From contig CANRJA010000004.1 in assembly GCA_947630825.1 (NCBI GenBank), positions 34,675 to 98,674 on the forward strand: a stretch of DNA of 64,000 nt. The letters run 5' to 3'. A program made the translations under genes and the position numbers. Below, in pieces: positions 1 to 10,089 of the stretch (positions are counted from its first letter, which is position 1; each line of letters starts with the position of its first letter). The stretch is from an uncultured Clostridia bacterium (GTDB lineage: Bacteria > Bacillota > Clostridia > Oscillospirales > Ruminococcaceae). The notes below the pieces were generated by a model. The model worked only from the letters and a program-made list of their open reading frames with translations. It ran no database searches and was not told the origin of the DNA.

Positions 1-798
1 GCCTATTGCATTTGACGGGATTTTGTTTCCTGTAAACTTCACATAAACATAGCCCGATTCAAATTTTTGGCTGCTCTTTTCAGGAGCCTTTGACGGAATC
101 ATATAAACCTTTCCCGAATAATATTTATCTTTGTATTTTATTTTTAGCTTCTGATTTATTTTATACTTTTGTATGTTTTCATCGCTCGGCTGAATAGCCA
201 AAAACAGACTTTTAGTATCAACTATTGACGCCACAACCTCTTCGACAGATATTTCGTCACCTGCCGACAGTGAGGTTACAGAAGAAACCGTACCGGGTGT
301 TTCTGCATATAGAAATGAATTTTCCATCTGTTCATTCAGCTGTTCAAGCTCGTTTTTTAGAATATCCACCTCAACCTGAGCGTTGTCTATCTCCGCCTGA
401 AAAGCCTTGTTCTTTTTTAATATCTGCTTCTGAAGCTGAGCCTTTTTTATGCGAAGCTCCTTGTCTTTTATTTGAAACTCCAAATCACCCGTATCAAGCT
501 CGCAAATCAAATCTCCGTTTGACACCTTGTCACCAGCCGAAACATAAAGCTCTTTTATCTTTCCGCCCTGATTTTCATAAGAAAGCTCCGTTGTGTTTAG
601 TGACTCAACCTTTCCAGAATAAATAATCTGCTTGATAAGGTCGCCTTTTTCAGCCGTAATTGTCGTGTATTTCACTTCGCTTGCCTTTACGTTGGGAGCA
701 TCTAAAACTTCTTCCTCATCAGGCAAAAAATAGCATCCGCAAAATGAAGTCAGCGATATTATCACTGCCAGACATACAGAAAAGTATTTTTTTATCAT
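1..798 (-). CDS. HlyD/RND-type efflux periplasmic adaptor, lipoprotein (3' end off window)
   Basis: Minus-strand translation MIKKYFSVCLAVIISLTSFCGCYFLPDEEEV...VEKGDLIKQIIYSGKVES-like...GKIKELYVSAGDKVSNGDLICELDT; biotinyl-lipoyl-like half motifs, coiled coil and a lipobox (SFCGC). Open to the window edge, so absent from the ORF track. Confidence 0.8.
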   Translation of the reverse strand, partial: MIKKYFSVCLAVIISLTSFCGCYFLPDEEEVLDAPNVKASEVKYTTITAEKGDLIKQIIYSGKVESLNTTELSYENQGGKIKELYVSAGDKVSNGDLICELDTGDLEFQIKDKELRIKKAQLQKQILKKNKAFQAEIDNAQVEVDILKNELEQLNEQMENSFLYAETPGTVSSVTSLSAGDEISVEEVVASIVDTKSLFLAIQPSDENIQKYKINQKLKIKYKDKYYSGKVYMIPSKAPEKSSQKFESGYVYVKFTGNKIPSNAIG

Positions 799-868
799 TT
801 CAATCACCATTCTTACTAATAAAAGCAAGGGGCTGCATATGCAATGCGCCCCTTGACATAATTTAAAG

Positions 869-2620
869 CTATTTATAGAGCGGACCGTAATTTTTGCAGG
901 CTCTGTAGTCAGCGCTTTCTAAATCCTTTGTTCCGAATGCGCTCCAGCAATGCGGACGATAAATATCATCATCGGGAACATTGTGCATCGACACCGGAAT
1001 TCTCAGCATAGAAGCAAGCGTAATAAGGTCAGCGCCTATATGTCCGTATGAAAGCGAGCCATGATTTGCTCCCCAGTTAGCCATAACGCTGTATACGTCT
1101 TTGAACGCACCCTCTCCTGTAAGTCTCGGTGCAAACCATGTAGTCGGCCACGTCGGGTCTGTTCTCTTATCAATAGTATTGTGGATTTGGTCAGGCAGAA
1201 CGCAGGTATATCCCTCGGCAATCTGCAATACAGGACCTAGACCGTCAACGATGTTAAGTCTCATCATTGTAACAGGCATTTCAGCTAATGTTTTCCAGTG
1301 AGAGGAGAATCCGCCTCCTCTGAAATAACCCAGATTTGCAGGTCTCCAGTCAGTAGCCTTCAGACAAGCGTCAATGTTCTCGTCTGTCATTTCCCACCAC
1401 TTTTTCATCATACCGTCAGCAGCGCCTGTACCGTCAAGAGCTGCGGCACCCGAGTTGATAAGGTGGATAAACCCGTTTGCAGCCTTGCCCTCAGGTCTCA
1501 TTCCGCAAACCCTTTCAACTGCGTCAGGGCTCCAGTATGTTCTGACGTCAGCAAAAATGCTCGCGGTATGCGAAATCAAATGCCCGAACAGCATTGAAAC
1601 ACCATTCAAGCCGTCGTTTTCTGTTGCAAGTATAACAGGCTTTCTCTTTCCGTTCCAGTCGAAAGTAGAATTGAGCATAGCCTCACAGAAGTCTGCGTTC
1701 GGCTTGTAGTCAGTCCACTGTCTTTGTCCCTGAAAACCACCCAAAAGCGCGTTTCTTCCGCAGGATTCTTCAACCCAGCCCATTTCAGCAAGCTTTGGAT
1801 TTCCAAGCATTATGTCACGGATTATGAGTGTCATCTTAACTGTGAACTCCCAATCCTTCTCGCTTCTCTCGTCGCCCTGAACAATAGGAGGATCGTTTAC
1901 ATTGTCGTCTCCCTGAGGACAATGCTTCTTTGTCCAAGCAAGAGCCTTTTTAAACTCCTCCTCGTCGTAAATCCCAAGCTCCATACGTCTTAAGATCTCG
2001 ACCTCGTCGACCCACTCGGCACGAAGTCCAAGATATTTTGAAAAGAACTCAACATTGCAGTATGAACCAGCAATACCCATTGCAACAGCACCTATATTAC
2101 AGTAAGCCTTGTTCTTCATTTCACCGACCGCAACAGCACATCTTGCAAAACGTAAGAGCTTTTCCTCAACATCAGCAGGAACCTCTTTATCTCCTATGTC
2201 CTTAACGTCGTGACCGTAAATTGCAAAGCAGGGCTGACCGTTCTGCGCATAAGCAGCCATAGCTGCCGCCAAATACACTGCTCCCGGACGCTCTGTTCCG
2301 TTAAAACCCCACAAAGCCTTTATTGTGGTAGGGTTGTTGTCGGTCGTTTCTGTTCCGTAACACCAGCAAGGCGAAACTGAAAGCGTTGCAACAACATTCT
2401 CCTTAGAGAACTTCTCCTCGCACAATGCTGCCTCATAACCGCCGCCGATAGTAGTATCCGCAATAACGCACTGTACAGGCGTTCCGTCTGAATATGTTAC
2501 CTTGGAGCTTATCAAATCAGCCGCGATCTTAGCCATATCCATCGTCTGGTCTTCCAAACTCTCACGGATACCCTTTCTTCTTCCGTCGATTATAGGTCTT
2601 ATTCCTATTTTGTAATACAT
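869..2620 (-). CDS. fucI: L-fucose isomerase
   Basis: 583 aa; MYYKIGIRPIIDGRRKGIRESLEDQTM...; in an operon with a sugar kinase and a class II aldolase. Confidence 0.92.
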   Translation of the reverse strand: MYYKIGIRPIIDGRRKGIRESLEDQTMDMAKIAADLISSKVTYSDGTPVQCVIADTTIGGGYEAALCEEKFSKENVVATLSVSPCWCYGTETTDNNPTTIKALWGFNGTERPGAVYLAAAMAAYAQNGQPCFAIYGHDVKDIGDKEVPADVEEKLLRFARCAVAVGEMKNKAYCNIGAVAMGIAGSYCNVEFFSKYLGLRAEWVDEVEILRRMELGIYDEEEFKKALAWTKKHCPQGDDNVNDPPIVQGDERSEKDWEFTVKMTLIIRDIMLGNPKLAEMGWVEESCGRNALLGGFQGQRQWTDYKPNADFCEAMLNSTFDWNGKRKPVILATENDGLNGVSMLFGHLISHTASIFADVRTYWSPDAVERVCGMRPEGKAANGFIHLINSGAAALDGTGAADGMMKKWWEMTDENIDACLKATDWRPANLGYFRGGGFSSHWKTLAEMPVTMMRLNIVDGLGPVLQIAEGYTCVLPDQIHNTIDKRTDPTWPTTWFAPRLTGEGAFKDVYSVMANWGANHGSLSYGHIGADLITLASMLRIPVSMHNVPDDDIYRPHCWSAFGTKDLESADYRACKNYGPLYK

Positions 2621-2636
2621 TTTCTTTCCCTCCGAT

Positions 2637-4121
2637 TTATTTAATTTTTATTATTTTCTTAAAATCACTATAAGCCTCATCAAAGGCTTTTACCGCTTTT
2701 TCTTCAGGCTCAAAGCTCTTTACATTATCCGATTTTGCAATGATCTCTCTTGCCTCTTTTGTACTCGAAACAACGCCGTTTGCCATTAGCTGAACTGCGA
2801 TATTTCCGAAAACCGTCGCTTCAACAGGTCCTGCTAGAACACGGGTGTTGCAGGAGTTCGCCGTCATCTGGCACAAAAGACCGTCTTTTGTTCCTCCGCC
2901 GACAATATTTATGACCTTGTAGGCTTTACCTGTAAGCTCTCTTATCTGCTCAAACGCATAGCGGTATTTCAAACTCAGGCTCTCATAAATGCATCTTACA
3001 ATCTCGCCGACCGTCTGAGGTACATACTGTCCTGTTTCTTCACAAAACTCCTGAATTCTCTTAGGAAGATTGCCAGGCGGTGTAAGGGTAGGGTAGTCAG
3101 GGTCGACAAAGCACTTAAACGGTTCGCTTTCAAGCGCCAGCTTTTCCAAATTTGCAAAGGAATAATCCTTGCCCTCTCTCTGCCATTGACGTCTGCTTTC
3201 CTGAATCAGCCAAAGACCGATTATATTTTTTAAGACATTGGTCGTTCCGCCGTAACCGCCCTCGTTTGTAAGATTAAGCTCATATGCCTTGTCTGAAATA
3301 ATCGGCTCGTCGGTTTCTGTTCCGAAAAGCGACCACGTTCCGCAGGAGACAAATATAAAATCCTTTTCCTGCGTCGGAACAGCAACGACCGCATCTTGTG
3401 TGTCATGTCCGCAAACAGCTATTACCGGAATCTTGGGAAGTCCCAACTCCTCACATAAATCGTCCGACAACTCGCCTATTTTTGTTCCGCTCGGTACAAT
3501 TTCGCCAAACAGCCTTTGAGGAAGCCCCAGAGTATCAATAACATCTCTGTTCCAGTCTTTTGTTTTCGGATCGACAAGCTGAGTTGTCGAAGCTATAGAG
3601 TATTCGGTTTTTATCTCTCCCGTAAGAAAGTAGTTAAACAAGTCGGGAGTAAGCAGCATAGTTTCAGCACGGTCTAAAAGCGGCTGTCTGTTTTCTTTAA
3701 GAGATAAAAGCTGAAATGCAGTATTTATCTCCATAATTTGATTTCCCGTTTTCCTATACAGCTTTGAAAGCGGAATAAGCTCTGACGCCTTATCCACCAT
3801 TCCTGCCGTTCTTTTATCACGGTAGTTTACTCCGCTTTCCAAAAGAACGCCGTCACTGTCAAGAAGCCCGAAATCAACTCCCCATGTATTAATTCCTATG
3901 CTGTCAAAGCCTCCGGCGAGCTTTGCCTTGATAAGACCTTGCTTTATCTCGTGAAACAGCCTCAGCGTATCCCAGTAAAGAGTTCCGCCGAGAGATACAG
4001 GGTCGTTTGAAAACCTGTGTATCTCTGAAAGCTTAATTCTCTCTCCATCGAAAACTCCAAGCATTGCCCGTCCGCTGGAAGCGCCGAAATCAAATGCAAG
4101 TACCCTTTTTTCTATACTCAT
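2637..4121 (-). CDS. FGGY-family kinase (rhamnulokinase/L-fuculokinase type)
   Basis: 494 aa; RVLAFDFGASSGRAMLG N-terminus, CGHDTQDAVVAVP, GGGTKDGLLCQMTAN; context suggests L-fuculose is the substrate. Confidence 0.88.
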   Translation of the reverse strand: MSIEKRVLAFDFGASSGRAMLGVFDGERIKLSEIHRFSNDPVSLGGTLYWDTLRLFHEIKQGLIKAKLAGGFDSIGINTWGVDFGLLDSDGVLLESGVNYRDKRTAGMVDKASELIPLSKLYRKTGNQIMEINTAFQLLSLKENRQPLLDRAETMLLTPDLFNYFLTGEIKTEYSIASTTQLVDPKTKDWNRDVIDTLGLPQRLFGEIVPSGTKIGELSDDLCEELGLPKIPVIAVCGHDTQDAVVAVPTQEKDFIFVSCGTWSLFGTETDEPIISDKAYELNLTNEGGYGGTTNVLKNIIGLWLIQESRRQWQREGKDYSFANLEKLALESEPFKCFVDPDYPTLTPPGNLPKRIQEFCEETGQYVPQTVGEIVRCIYESLSLKYRYAFEQIRELTGKAYKVINIVGGGTKDGLLCQMTANSCNTRVLAGPVEATVFGNIAVQLMANGVVSSTKEAREIIAKSDNVKSFEPEEKAVKAFDEAYSDFKKIIKIK

Positions 4122-4141
4122 TAATTTCCCTCAATTTATGC

Positions 4142-4819
4142 TTATTTTGAATATTTCTTATATCCCGGGTGCTTTCCTGTAACTCCATATTGCGGGCGCA
4201 TACCGATAAGCCTGTCGATATTCTCTCTTGAGATGTCCTTAACCCCGCCGAGAAGTCTTGCCACAAGCGAGATTTTAGCCTGAAGCTCCAGAGTTTCCAT
4301 TCGGTAATATGCCGTGATAAGATCAGCGCCAACAGTGAGTGCGCCGTGATTTTCTAAAAGCATACAGTCATGCTCCTGAAGATAAGGCTCAATAGCGTCG
4401 GGAACTTCATATGTAGACGGTGTGCCGTAAGGCGTCAGCGGAACAGAACCCACAGCTATGACCGTTTCAATCATACAGTAGTCGTCCATAGGAAGCTGTG
4501 CGCAGGCAAAGCCCGTCGCCGTAGGAGGGTGAGCGTGAACTACCGCTCCAACGTCAGGTCTGTCGTGATAGCATTTCAAGTGCATCTTGACTTCACTCGA
4601 CGGACGCCAGCCCTCGACTGCGTCTAATATATTGAACTCGTCATCTATTAGTCCGATTTTATCGGGAGTAATAAACGCTTTTGAAACTCCTGTCTGAGTT
4701 GCGAGGTACTTCCCCTCGTCAACCTTTACAGTTACATTTCCGTCATTAGCCGCAACCCAGCCCTGCTGCCACATCTTGTGACAAACGTCAACTATTTGTT
4801 CTTTGATATCCTCATACAT
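4142..4819 (-). CDS. fucA: L-fuculose-phosphate aldolase (class II aldolase)
   Basis: HAHPPTATGFACA zinc-site motif, ENHGALTVG; start moved from track 4837 to internal ATG MYEDIKEQ preceded by AGGACG. Confidence 0.88.
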   Translation of the reverse strand: MYEDIKEQIVDVCHKMWQQGWVAANDGNVTVKVDEGKYLATQTGVSKAFITPDKIGLIDDEFNILDAVEGWRPSSEVKMHLKCYHDRPDVGAVVHAHPPTATGFACAQLPMDDYCMIETVIAVGSVPLTPYGTPSTYEVPDAIEPYLQEHDCMLLENHGALTVGADLITAYYRMETLELQAKISLVARLLGGVKDISRENIDRLIGMRPQYGVTGKHPGYKKYSK

Positions 4820-4851
4820 AAAATTACGTCCTTTCAAAATTCATATGTATT

Positions 4852-4880
4852 ATTATACCTTATTTTAAAGTGATTGTCTA
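4852..4880 (-). promoter_or_regulatory. sigma-A-like promoter for the fuc operon
   Basis: On minus strand TAGACA-N17-TATAAT upstream of fucA. Confidence 0.55.
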
Positions 4881-5012
4881 TCAAAAGAATGTTACTCCGG
4901 CATAGAAAATTCACCAATATTTTTGTGAAATATTACAAAAAAGAAGCTAGAGATAAAAGTCTAGAAGCAAAATTCTTGCTACGACTATCATCTAACTTCT
5001 GGTTTTTTGCAT

Positions 5013-5435
5013 CTATTTATGCTTTTCCTTTAGCTTGTGCGAAGCTTCACCGTTTTCTTTGTCCAGATAACCTTTTTTCTTTGTGCCTTCGGCAAAATCA
5101 ATGGGAACAGTAAATAAAATTCCTGTGTTGGGCTTTGAAAGATCGCCTACTGTACTGTATACGACCCTTCTCGCAATATCAAGCTGGTCGTCTCTTATAA
5201 CTGAAATTATAGTTTTGTTGTCTTCTTCTGCCCCTCTGCCCGTAAAAAGAGAACGAATTGACGAGCTGATAAAGCTTGATTCCATTTTAGACAAAGTCAT
5301 AACAAGTCCTGCTGAATCTATTATTGTCGCTCCGCCTATCCCTGCTGACGACAATCCCTCAAGCAGATATTCAAGAGACTCTATTTTATTAAGTATCAAA
5401 ACCATCAGCTTCAAATTAATCACCGCGCTTTCCAT
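5013..5435 (-). CDS. PII-like (GlnB-fold) regulatory protein
   Basis: LEYLLEGLSSAGIGGATIIDSAGLV...TIISVIRDDQLDIARRVVYSTVGDLSKPNTGILFTVPID resembles the PII beta-alpha-beta pattern and C-terminal GIxFxxPV/ID motif; no canonical uridylylated T-loop. Confidence 0.6.
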   Translation of the reverse strand: MESAVINLKLMVLILNKIESLEYLLEGLSSAGIGGATIIDSAGLVMTLSKMESSFISSSIRSLFTGRGAEEDNKTIISVIRDDQLDIARRVVYSTVGDLSKPNTGILFTVPIDFAEGTKKKGYLDKENGEASHKLKEKHK

Positions 5436-5488
5436 TGGACTTATGAGTAGGTTTTAAATTTTATAAATTGCCGTCACGAATATTCTTA

Positions 5489-6406
5489 CTATTCATCTAT
5501 CTTAAACATTGATTTTATCTGAGCTTTAAAAGTTCCGTCAACCGTAAATTTATATCCATTATTCGACCATGTTCCCGTCGGGGTAAGAGTTTCAGCAGGA
5601 TTGTCGTAATTATCCATTACATAGTAATAAAATTCTTCTGTTTCAGAAAAATCGTTTTGAGTAAAGTTCTTATCGGCTGACTCCTCCAGCAGATTTGAAT
5701 ATATAGAATCCAGATTGTCTCTTGTGGTCTGAAGTTTAAAACCGTTGTTTATCAAACTCTTCATCAAATCGCCTGCAACCGATACATTCTGAGAATAGCC
5801 GTTTTTGTACTTCGGATAAGTCATAAACATTCTTATCTGAGAACCCTCAAGTGAAATTTTATCTCCTTTAGAGTAGTTCACAACATCATCGGAATCATCA
5901 TCAACATAATACATATTCTCAAAAACCTCGTATGTAATGCTTCCGATGTTGTCGCACAAGTTTTCAAAACATTCTTCTCCCATAGACATATATTTATCTA
6001 TGTCAATTCCTAAAACCTCAGAAACAGCTTTGACGGTTTCTTTCGCTCCGCCTGACTGAAAAACCTGATCTAATGTCTGACCATTGCCGTCGGCGGACGC
6101 AGTTGTATAAGGAGACAGCGGAACAAGCAATATCCTTCCGTCAGCAGGCATAAACCTTGCAGCCATAACCGAATCTAAGCTGTTTTTGTCATTTTTGACC
6201 ATATATAAAAAGGTCTGATTATTTTCTTCAGTAGGATTATTGCTCTCAACAGAAACAGTTGATGAGCTTCTTTCCGGCTCCAGCACCATCTCATTCATTA
6301 GTTTTATCGCAATAGCCCCGAAAATCACAATAAAAACAACCATAGTTGAAAAGTAAACAAGTGCGATAGGCGCTTGAGACCTTCTTTTTTTCTTGTTCTT
6401 AGCCAT
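5489..6406 (-). CDS. LytR-CpsA-Psr (LCP)-like membrane protein
   Basis: N-terminal TM helix plus DSVMAARFMPADGRILLVPLSP, an LCP-like core. Confidence 0.6.
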   Translation of the reverse strand: MAKNKKKRRSQAPIALVYFSTMVVFIVIFGAIAIKLMNEMVLEPERSSSTVSVESNNPTEENNQTFLYMVKNDKNSLDSVMAARFMPADGRILLVPLSPYTTASADGNGQTLDQVFQSGGAKETVKAVSEVLGIDIDKYMSMGEECFENLCDNIGSITYEVFENMYYVDDDSDDVVNYSKGDKISLEGSQIRMFMTYPKYKNGYSQNVSVAGDLMKSLINNGFKLQTTRDNLDSIYSNLLEESADKNFTQNDFSETEEFYYYVMDNYDNPAETLTPTGTWSNNGYKFTVDGTFKAQIKSMFKIDE

Positions 6407-6531
6407 AAAATTCTCCCCTAAATTCTATAAATTTATTATGAAATGCTTATTAGCATTTTAAGGTTTGTTTTAAAAATACTTGAAACTTATTCGGTAAAGG
6501 TGTAAACTAAATAAGTATCAATCAGTTATTT

Positions 6532-7113
6532 CTATTTTAAAATTGGCGCATTATTATTTATATCAATAACACGAACATCAATACCCTTGCTTAGAGCGTA
6601 ATTTATCGTCTGACCTGTACCGCTTCGGTAATTATCCACAACGGCTATTATCTTTGAAGAGTTGTTGACCATAAAACGATTTCTCTTCTGCATACAGTTT
6701 CTTGTATACTCATTTTCCATTATATAAACCTTATCGGCAGAGGCAACTATATTGTCATACTCCCATTTTTCAGCATTTCTCAGCTTCTTGCCGTGATCCT
6801 TATAAGGAATAGCGCATATAAGTTTTATATTCGGGTTTTTAACGCGTTTTTCGTATACATATTCCGCTGCCCAAAGGTCAATGCCCCTTGCCATTCCTGT
6901 AATAAAATTCGTATATCCTTCCTTGATTGCATTTTCAATCTCTAAGTAAAGCATACTTACAAGACGTCTTATCTGCGGTGAATTTACGTTCCCCTTTTGT
7001 GCAAGTTTTTCCGGTCTGTGTCCCGAAAAACAACAGGTATGATTTATGTCAAATCCATCGTTTGAAATTGAAGTAAATGCCAACATATTCCCCTCTAACG
7101 CCGCCGGCGGCAA
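6532..7113 (-). CDS. SLOG/YpsA-like (DUF1273) nucleotide-binding-fold protein
   Basis: CCFSGHRPEKL, FITGMARGIDLWAAEYV, SGTGQTINYALSKGIDVRVID; true start probably an internal Met (MLAFTS). Confidence 0.75.
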   Translation of the reverse strand: MPPAALEGNMLAFTSISNDGFDINHTCCFSGHRPEKLAQKGNVNSPQIRRLVSMLYLEIENAIKEGYTNFITGMARGIDLWAAEYVYEKRVKNPNIKLICAIPYKDHGKKLRNAEKWEYDNIVASADKVYIMENEYTRNCMQKRNRFMVNNSSKIIAVVDNYRSGTGQTINYALSKGIDVRVIDINNNAPILK

Positions 7114-7219
7114 TAATTATTGATAAACTATGCTTTTTTTGTATAGTATTAGCATATCACAAACTTAAAAAATTATCAATAGCCTAACATAAAAAGAAAC
7201 CCAAAGAAAGGAAATTTTT

Positions 7220-8386
7220 ATGACCTATCTTAAAAGAGCCTGGGCTGAAACCCATCTAGATCGTATCAAAGCCAATGTTGAGAATTACAAAAAATTTTTA
7301 AATCCCGAAACCGAGCTTTTATGCGTAGTGAAAGCAAACTGTTACGGAAACGGAGACGATGCTATCGTTCCGTATCTTGAAAACGAACTTGAAATCAAAT
7401 GGTTTGCGGTTTCCAATATTGAGGAGGCAAAGCACCTTAGAGATATAGGCATCTCAGGAGAAATACTTATACTCGGATACACCCCTCCAGAGTATGCAAA
7501 AGAGCTTATTGACTATGATATTATTCAGGCTCTTACAGATGAAAGCCATGCAAAAGAGCTTTCAAAATACACACCTAATGATAAGCGTGTGCGTGCACAC
7601 TGCGCGCTAGATACAGGTATGACAAGGATCGGCGTATGTGAAAACACAGTAGAAAAAGCCTGCGAAACAGTTGAACGTATTTCCCGGTTTAGAGGAATAC
7701 AGCTTGAAGGTATTTTCACACATTTTGCATCTGCTGACAGCGATAATAAAGATGACATTAATTATACAAAAATGCAAGCCGAGAAAATCGTTTCCATAGC
7801 AGAAAGCCTAAAAAAACGTCTTGTTTCTCTCAACGAGATACATTTTTTAAATTCAGCCGGAGGTATCTATCATTCAAACGGCAAAAGCACTCTCGCAAGA
7901 TTGGGAATAATAATGTACGGACTAAAGCCAAATTCGGCTCTTGATGTACCCTTCACACTCGAGCCTGTCCTTGATTTCAAGGCTAGCGTATCTATGGTCA
8001 AAGATGTCGAAAGCGATGTGTTTGTAAGCTACGGAAGAACATACGAAACGTCAAAGCCTACTAAAATTGCTACAATTCCCGTCGGATACGCCGACGGATA
8101 TCCCAGATTTCTCTCAAATAAAGGAGAGGTCTTGATTCACGGGCAAAGAGCCAAAATAATCGGCAGAGTTTGTATGGATCAGATAATGTGCGATGTAACG
8201 GGAATTGACGTAAAGGTCGGAGACACTGCAACGCTTATCGGAACTGACAGCGAGGAAACCATTACCGCCGACGACATAGCAGATATCGGAAATACGATTG
8301 GATATGAAATCATTTGCAATATTTCAAAGCGTGTTCCGAGAGTAGTTTATAACAACGGACAGCAGATCAGCATATTAAAATACTGA
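7220..8386 (+). CDS. alr: alanine racemase
   Basis: RAWAETHLDRIKANVENYKKFL...CVVKANCYGNG (PLP lysine), C-terminal RVCMDQIMCDVT. Confidence 0.93.
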   Translation: MTYLKRAWAETHLDRIKANVENYKKFLNPETELLCVVKANCYGNGDDAIVPYLENELEIKWFAVSNIEEAKHLRDIGISGEILILGYTPPEYAKELIDYDIIQALTDESHAKELSKYTPNDKRVRAHCALDTGMTRIGVCENTVEKACETVERISRFRGIQLEGIFTHFASADSDNKDDINYTKMQAEKIVSIAESLKKRLVSLNEIHFLNSAGGIYHSNGKSTLARLGIIMYGLKPNSALDVPFTLEPVLDFKASVSMVKDVESDVFVSYGRTYETSKPTKIATIPVGYADGYPRFLSNKGEVLIHGQRAKIIGRVCMDQIMCDVTGIDVKVGDTATLIGTDSEETITADDIADIGNTIGYEIICNISKRVPRVVYNNGQQISILKY

Positions 8387-8471
8387 TACAAGCTTTTTGT
8401 AACATTCTATTGACATTTTTTTAATATTAGTATAATATATAGATAAACAAACACATATTGGAGGATTTATA

Positions 8472-9422
8472 ATGGCTAAATTCTGTTCACAATGCGGTTC
8501 GCCCTTAAATGAAGACGCTTTATTTTGCAGTTCGTGCGGGGCTAAGGTAGCCGATAAGGAAACAACAATAGAAAAACAACCAACTGCACAGGTAATAAAT
8601 GAACCTGTTCAATCCAAAGCAGTAAACAGTGAAGAAACAAACAATGAAGTCGAATCTGTCGAATCTTCTGATACAGTGATTGAGACCGAAAACACTGAGG
8701 CTACAAATGAAGCTGAACCTGTAAATGAAGTTAAAGAAACTGCCAATTCTGAACCGAATAATACAGACGTACAGGATGCTTCAGAACAGCAGACGTCAGG
8801 GGAACCTACCGCTATTGACAAAGGTATTGCTATTGCAAAGGATAAAATCGGAGACGGTTATGAAAAATTCAAGACAAGCCCTAACCGAGATAAATACATT
8901 GGATTTTCTGCTATAGGCATTGTAATTATAGTTATTATCTGTCTTTTAATATCAATTTTCTTCGGAGGAGGATATAAAAGCGCTGTAAAAGACTATATGA
9001 ATGCAGTTAAAGGAGACGATTTCGGCGATTATGTAGACGCTACTCCTAAAATTATTTACAAAGCGATTTTAGAAAGAGATTACAGCGGCGACAAGGATGA
9101 TATGGAGGACGATTTTGAAGATTATGAGGACGAGTTATCATCTTATATCACCGGTATTAAATACGATATTTTAGATGTAGACAAATTAGACTCAAACGAT
9201 GTTGACGAGCTGGAAAATAACCTGAAAGACCAGTACGAGCTTTATGTTGATGATAAGATAAAGGTTTCAAAGGCGTATACGGTCAATATCCGGATAATTG
9301 CCGAGCTGGAAGATGATTATGGCAACAAAAAAAGCAGAAGCAAACAAAATCTTATAGTCGCTAAGGTAAACGGCGACTGGGGAGTTATTAATGATTCTGT
9401 AAGTCTGCTCAATTTATTTTAA
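8472..9422 (+). CDS. zinc-ribbon domain membrane protein
   Basis: MAKFCSQCGSPLNEDALFCSSCGAKV, acidic linker, TM helix GFSAIGIVIIVIICLLISIFF, extracytoplasmic C-terminal domain. Confidence 0.75.
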   Translation: MAKFCSQCGSPLNEDALFCSSCGAKVADKETTIEKQPTAQVINEPVQSKAVNSEETNNEVESVESSDTVIETENTEATNEAEPVNEVKETANSEPNNTDVQDASEQQTSGEPTAIDKGIAIAKDKIGDGYEKFKTSPNRDKYIGFSAIGIVIIVIICLLISIFFGGGYKSAVKDYMNAVKGDDFGDYVDATPKIIYKAILERDYSGDKDDMEDDFEDYEDELSSYITGIKYDILDVDKLDSNDVDELENNLKDQYELYVDDKIKVSKAYTVNIRIIAELEDDYGNKKSRSKQNLIVAKVNGDWGVINDSVSLLNLF

Positions 9423-9472
9423 TCTACTCAAATAAATTCTTAAAATCCATAGATATAGTATTGAACTTATAA

Positions 9473-9504
9473 CAGACGCTCAAGATTTAGAGCGTCTGTT
9501 TTTT
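9473..9504 (+). terminator. intrinsic terminator
   Basis: CAGACGCTC-loop-GAGCGTCTG followed by TTTTTT. Confidence 0.8.
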
Positions 9505-9584
9505 GCTTGCGTTTTTGGGTTAATTGTAGTATAATAATGTGAATATTAAACACAGATTTTAATTGTTAGGAAAGGAACTTTAAA

Positions 9585-10088
9585 ATGGCTCAGGTATATA
9601 AAATAAAGATTTTCAACAAGGAATACAATATCCAAACTGCGGAATCGGAGGAATACACCCAAAGACTGGCGGACACTCTCAACAAAAAGCTGTCCGAAGT
9701 CGTTCAGGGAATGTCTAATATGACCCCATTAGACGGAGCGGTTTTGGTCGCACTCGATTGTCTTGACAGGTCGCTCAAAGCGGATATTGACATAGATAAG
9801 ATAAGAGGTCAGATAAAAGAATATGTTGACGACGCTGCGAACTCCGCTGAAAAGCTTAGATCAGCAAACGAAGAGATCTCAAAGCTCACTGCTAAAATTG
9901 CAAAGCTCGAGGACGAGCTTTCAGAGGCCAACAGATTGTTAAACCGTCAGGGCTTGTCACGTCAAGGAGCGAAGCAAAAATCAAATCCAGACTACGAAAG
10001 ATACACAAAAAACGTAAACGAGCCAAAGGGCGATAAGACAACCTTTGTTCCGAACAAAAACGGACAAACGTCTTTCTTTAATAAATAG
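9585..10088 (+). CDS. zapA: cell division protein ZapA
   Basis: YKIKIFNKEYNIQTAESEEYTQRLADTLNKKLSEV plus coiled coil. Confidence 0.82.
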   Translation: MAQVYKIKIFNKEYNIQTAESEEYTQRLADTLNKKLSEVVQGMSNMTPLDGAVLVALDCLDRSLKADIDIDKIRGQIKEYVDDAANSAEKLRSANEEISKLTAKIAKLEDELSEANRLLNRQGLSRQGAKQKSNPDYERYTKNVNEPKGDKTTFVPNKNGQTSFFNK

Positions 10089-10089
10089 T

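Noticed and set aside
225-866. Plus-strand ORFs 225-626 and 660-866
   Set aside because: Antisense to the HlyD-like adaptor reading frame, which has coherent domain features.
6630-6641. Canonical DnaA-box TTATCCACA
   Set aside because: Single occurrence inside the SLOG/YpsA-like coding sequence, far from the origin region.
7105-7120. GC palindrome GCCGCCGGCGGC upstream of the SLOG gene
   Set aside because: Short isolated palindrome partly inside the track-called N-terminus; no partner sites to support an operator.
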